DNA of 9,101 bases from Oscillospiraceae bacterium (GTDB lineage: Bacteria; Bacillota_A; Clostridia; Oscillospirales; Oscillospiraceae). Below, one piece after another: positions 7,666 to 9,101 of this stretch. The DNA is taken from assembly GCA_017936985.1 (NCBI GenBank), contig JAGBEM010000283.1, positions 1-9,101 on the forward strand, read 5' to 3'. A model generated the notes under the pieces. That model worked only from the letters and a program-made list of their open reading frames with translations. It was not told where the DNA came from and ran no database searches. The position numbers were made by a program, and so were the translations under genes. Position 1 is the first letter of the stretch, and every line of letters starts with the position of its first letter.

Positions 7666-7702
7666 AAAACTTCTTTACAACTTAAAACTTATTTAACAAC
7701 TA
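7666..7702. repeat. Tandem 18-19-bp AT-rich direct repeat in the leader upstream of the acidic protein
   Basis: Two adjacent copies are present: AAAACTTCTTTACAACTT (7666-7683) and AAAACTTATTTAACAACTA (7684-7702). They differ by a single-base insertion and two substitutions. They sit between the candidate promoter of the minus-strand operon and its ribosome site, within the predicted early 5' leader. They could be a DNA-binding site or a recent slippage duplication; the sequence alone does not decide. Confidence 0.6.
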
Positions 7703-7715
7703 TACACTTTTTTAT

Positions 7716-7744
7716 TTCATAATTTCCGATTATGATATAGACAA
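7716..7744 (-). promoter_or_regulatory. Candidate sigma-A promoter for the acidic protein-gluQ-nucleotidyltransferase operon
   Basis: Read on the minus strand there is a -35 box TTGTCT (7739-7744), a 17-bp spacer and a -10 box TATGAA (7716-7721). Each box matches four of six consensus bases. The region is AT-rich, and the predicted start near 7709 would leave a leader of about 120 nt containing the tandem repeat. Other AT-rich hexamers nearby make this only a best candidate. Confidence 0.4.
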
Positions 7745-7792
7745 ACGATTCAAATTTTGTCTTTTTCATTTTTTCCTCTCCTCTTTTCTTGT

Positions 7793-7829
7793 TGCAAAAA
7801 CCGCAGGCGGTGGGCCTGCGGTTTTTGCA
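7793..7829. terminator. Bidirectional terminator-like hairpin
   Basis: A perfect 16-bp inverted repeat (7793-7808 and 7814-7829) with loop GGTGG. The GC core CCGCAGGC is flanked by A5 and T5 in the stem, the same design as the terminator at 5346-5376. No + gene ends here. The likely role is to stop transcripts coming leftward from the YwaF-like gene and the structured region before they reach the promoter of the acidic protein operon. Confidence 0.75.
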
Positions 7830-7873
7830 TTTGTAAGGGTGCTCAAGTTTCAGTTTGTCATGTAGAAAAATAT

Positions 7874-8185
7874 GTTACTTTCTTGTCTCCGAACAAGAAA
7901 GTAACCAAAGAAATCGGCTTAAGAGGCGCTGGAGTCGCGCTGCCGCGCGCCAAATGCGCCCTCTTAAGAATCTCCCGCGGCGCACTGACGACGATTGCAG
8001 GAGTCCTGGCGATGCGCCACGGGAGAGGTACATAGGAGAGGGTGGTGCTCCGCGCAGCGAATCTTTAATTAACGATTGCCGGGGGCAATCGCTCCTCTAC
8101 TATTGTACCTGCCGCGCGGGAGCGCGGCATTAACGCCTCTCCTATGTCGGCTTCTTTTCGTCTTTTCTTGCCGAAATAAGAAAAG
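7874..8185. repeat. Palindrome-rich intergenic element of about 312 bp (putative dispersed element or structured RNA)
   Basis: A GC-rich stretch made of consecutive inverted repeats. H1 has arms 7874-7886/7893-7905 (13 bp, perfect). H2 has 7918-7929/7957-7968 with one bulged C and an inner stem 7936-7940/7945-7949. H3 has 7971-7977/8020-8026 continued by 7979-7984/8013-8018. H4 has 8030-8040/8137-8147 (11 bp, perfect) enclosing 8073-8080/8084-8091 and 8110-8117/8122-8129. H5 has 8162-8169/8178-8185. H2, H3 and H4 are separated by only 2-3 nt. H1 and H5 both have a TTTCTTG ... CGAA ... AAGAAA design. Overlapping reading frames here are arginine-rich with no domain and no ribosome site, so I treat it as non-coding. 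It could be a mobile or REP/MITE-like repeat or an RNA; which one is inference. Confidence 0.7.
8030..8147. repeat. Long-range 11-bp stem enclosing two internal hairpins (part of the 7874-8185 element)
   Basis: ACATAGGAGAG at 8030-8040 is the exact reverse complement of CTCTCCTATGT at 8137-8147. Inside are CGATTGCC/GGCAATCG (8073-8080/8084-8091, 3-nt loop) and TGCCGCGC/GCGCGGCA (8110-8117/8122-8129, 4-nt loop), giving a three-way junction. An alternative 7-bp pairing AGGTACA (8026-8032) with TGTACCT (8104-8110) would break both this stem and the end of the preceding one. Confidence 0.7.
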
Positions 8186-8205
8186 GACACAGTTAGGTTT
8201 TGGCA

Positions 8206-8229
8206 CTCGCTAAAAAGAAATTTAGCGAG
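8206..8229. repeat. Inverted repeat spanning the stop codon of the YwaF-like gene
   Basis: CTCGCTAAA (8206-8214) and TTTAGCGAG (8221-8229) form a perfect 9-bp stem with a 6-nt loop. The last sense codons and TAA stop (8222-8224) of the minus-strand gene lie in one arm. On the minus strand no U-run follows the hairpin, so it is a poor intrinsic terminator; an mRNA 3'-end or stability role is possible. Confidence 0.6.
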
Positions 8230-8959
8230 CAATAGCTTTCTTCCGGGTGGCCAGGATCTGCGGCAGGTAGACCATCAGCAGGTACACCGCTACAATGGGG
8301 AAGATCAGGTACATATACCAGTAGCTATAGGGAATGATGCTGTGAAAAAGCGCCAGCAACGGATTTTCCGGCACAAGAGAATACATATAGTTGACTGCGA
8401 TCACTTCCCCGGCGGTATTCAGGATCTGATTGGCTGCGCAGTAGCTATTCAGCCACAGATTGATGAAGTGGATCACAGTATAGGACACAACCGTGATCAG
8501 CAGGGTGGAAAGAATGCACTTGGGGTCTTTTTTTACCATATCCAGCTTGAACAGCAAAATAGGAATGGCAAATTCCAGCACATGGGGGAAGAAGTAAAAG
8601 CAGAAGGTGGGACTCATCAGTACAAATTCCGCCTGGGCAGAATTGACCACCAGTGCCGCTAGCGCGCCCAGACTCCAAACAAGCAGCAGATTGCTCAAAG
8701 TCTTGCTCCGGGTAAACACCGCAATGGGAAGGACCATTGCGTTCAACGAACACAGGTGCAGCGGCAGATACTCCAGCGGAGAGTTCCAAGTGACCAGATT
8801 GTAAATGATGGCGGCAATGCCGGAAAAGGACAGCACGCCCAACACGATGGTCTTAACTTTCAGACTTGCTTTTTTCAGGGCAAAATACAAGCCCACTACC
8901 AGCAGCGCCGCGATCGCAAGGCTGGCAAAGTGGACAACGCCAAAGGATCCCCATTTCAT
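8222..8959 (-). CDS. YwaF/TMEM164-type integral membrane protein (TIGR02206-like)
   Basis: A 245-residue polytopic membrane protein with about seven hydrophobic segments. Family-like features are LPLHLCSLNAMVLPIAV (65-81) just after a YNLVTWN loop, a VWSLGALAALV segment (94-104), FYFFPHVLEF (121-130) with a conserved-looking histidine, and NYMYSLVPENPLL (190-202) near the last helices. This arrangement resembles the Bacillus YwaF family of uncharacterised membrane proteins; no enzymatic role is established that I know of. ATG 8957-8959 is preceded on this strand by GAGGAA at a suitable distance. It is transcribed alone from a strong promoter about 40 bp upstream, and its stop codon lies in a hairpin. 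A different TM family is possible, but the LPLHLC and NYMY blocks make YwaF the best fit. Confidence 0.72.
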   Translation of the reverse strand: MKWGSFGVVHFASLAIAALLVVGLYFALKKASLKVKTIVLGVLSFSGIAAIIYNLVTWNSPLEYLPLHLCSLNAMVLPIAVFTRSKTLSNLLLVWSLGALAALVVNSAQAEFVLMSPTFCFYFFPHVLEFAIPILLFKLDMVKKDPKCILSTLLITVVSYTVIHFINLWLNSYCAANQILNTAGEVIAVNYMYSLVPENPLLALFHSIIPYSYWYMYLIFPIVAVYLLMVYLPQILATRKKAIAR

Positions 8960-9000
8960 AGTAAATTCCTCTTTCTTTCATTTTCATTTCAGCTTCACTT

Positions 9001-9029
9001 CTTATATCCGATTTGTCAAAAAAAGTCAA
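9001..9029 (-). promoter_or_regulatory. Sigma-A promoter of the YwaF-like gene
   Basis: On the minus strand: -35 TTGACT (9024-9029), exactly 17 bp spacer, -10 TATAAG (9001-9006), each five of six to consensus. Transcription would begin near 8994, giving a leader of about 35 nt with GAGGAA before the ATG at 8959. Confidence 0.8.
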
Positions 9030-9060
9030 GAACGGAGGTCATATCCTAAGAAATCTTTAA

Positions 9061-9072
9061 GGAAGTACTTCC
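9061..9072. repeat. Perfect 12-bp palindrome GGAAGTACTTCC near the right edge
   Basis: GGAAGTACTTCC equals its own reverse complement. It overlaps the expected -35 position of the + promoter candidate at 9069-9097 and lies about 32 bp upstream of the minus-strand -35 box, a place where a dimeric repressor or activator could act on both divergent promoters. The regulator is unknown. Confidence 0.5.
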
Positions 9073-9097
9073 CTTTTCCTCGTTTTTCCTGTATAAT
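9069..9097 (+). promoter_or_regulatory. Candidate divergent + promoter at window edge
   Basis: A perfect -10 hexamer TATAAT occurs at 9092-9097. Seventeen bases upstream, TTCCCT (9069-9074) is a weak -35 match overlapping the palindrome, as expected for a promoter that needs or is blocked by a regulator. The gene it would serve lies beyond the window, so this is only a candidate. Confidence 0.4.
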
Positions 9098-9101
9098 GGC
9101 A

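Noticed and set aside
7757..8133. Two overlapping + reading frames (7757-8035, 7855-8133)
   Set aside because: They run through the hairpin element in different frames, are Arg/Ala-rich, lack ribosome sites, and their sequence is dictated by the palindromes. Spurious translations of repeats look like this.
7793..8185. CRISPR array
   Set aside because: The repeated units are inverted and of unequal length, with no regularly spaced direct repeats of 23-47 bp and no cas genes nearby.

Overview
This 9.1-kb window looks like chromosomal DNA from a GC-moderate Firmicute of class Clostridia. A gut Oscillospiraceae (Faecalibacterium/Gemmiger/Subdoligranulum-like) is my best guess. The reasons are strong GGAGG-type ribosome sites, tight operons, a class II HD-domain CCA enzyme, a YwaF-type membrane protein and the general protein style. 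The placement is inferred from memory, not from a search. Most genes are ordinary housekeeping or accessory genes.

Left block (1-5335, all +): six closely packed genes that read as one transcription unit. They are the C-terminal part of an acyl-CoA synthetase/AMP-dependent ligase cut by the window edge, a DUF1624/HGSNAT-type membrane acyltransferase-like protein (2-bp gap), an unrecognised 8-TM membrane protein, a CCA-adding tRNA nucleotidyltransferase, a short-chain dehydrogenase, and a lipoprotein with a ComEC-like metallo-beta-lactamase fold (4-bp ATGA overlap). A perfect A-stem-T hairpin at 5346-5376 ends this unit and also serves the convergent unit.

Middle block (5383-7589, all -): reading leftward, a small acidic membrane-anchored protein, a glutamyl-Q tRNA(Asp) synthetase (gluQ), and a sugar-phosphate-type nucleotidyltransferase. 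Gaps are 2 bp and 12 bp. Upstream is an AT-rich leader (7605-7790) with a candidate promoter and an 18-19-bp tandem repeat.

Non-coding block (7793-8229): a terminator-like hairpin, then a roughly 310-bp GC-rich element (7874-8185) made almost entirely of consecutive perfect or near-perfect inverted repeats. This is the most unusual part of the window. No credible protein is encoded here, and it may be a dispersed palindromic element or a structured RNA.

Right block (8222-9101): a YwaF/TMEM164-type membrane protein on -, with a clear sigma-A promoter (TTGACT-17-TATAAG). Beyond it lies a possible divergent + promoter (TATAAT) next to a perfect 12-bp palindrome at the window edge.
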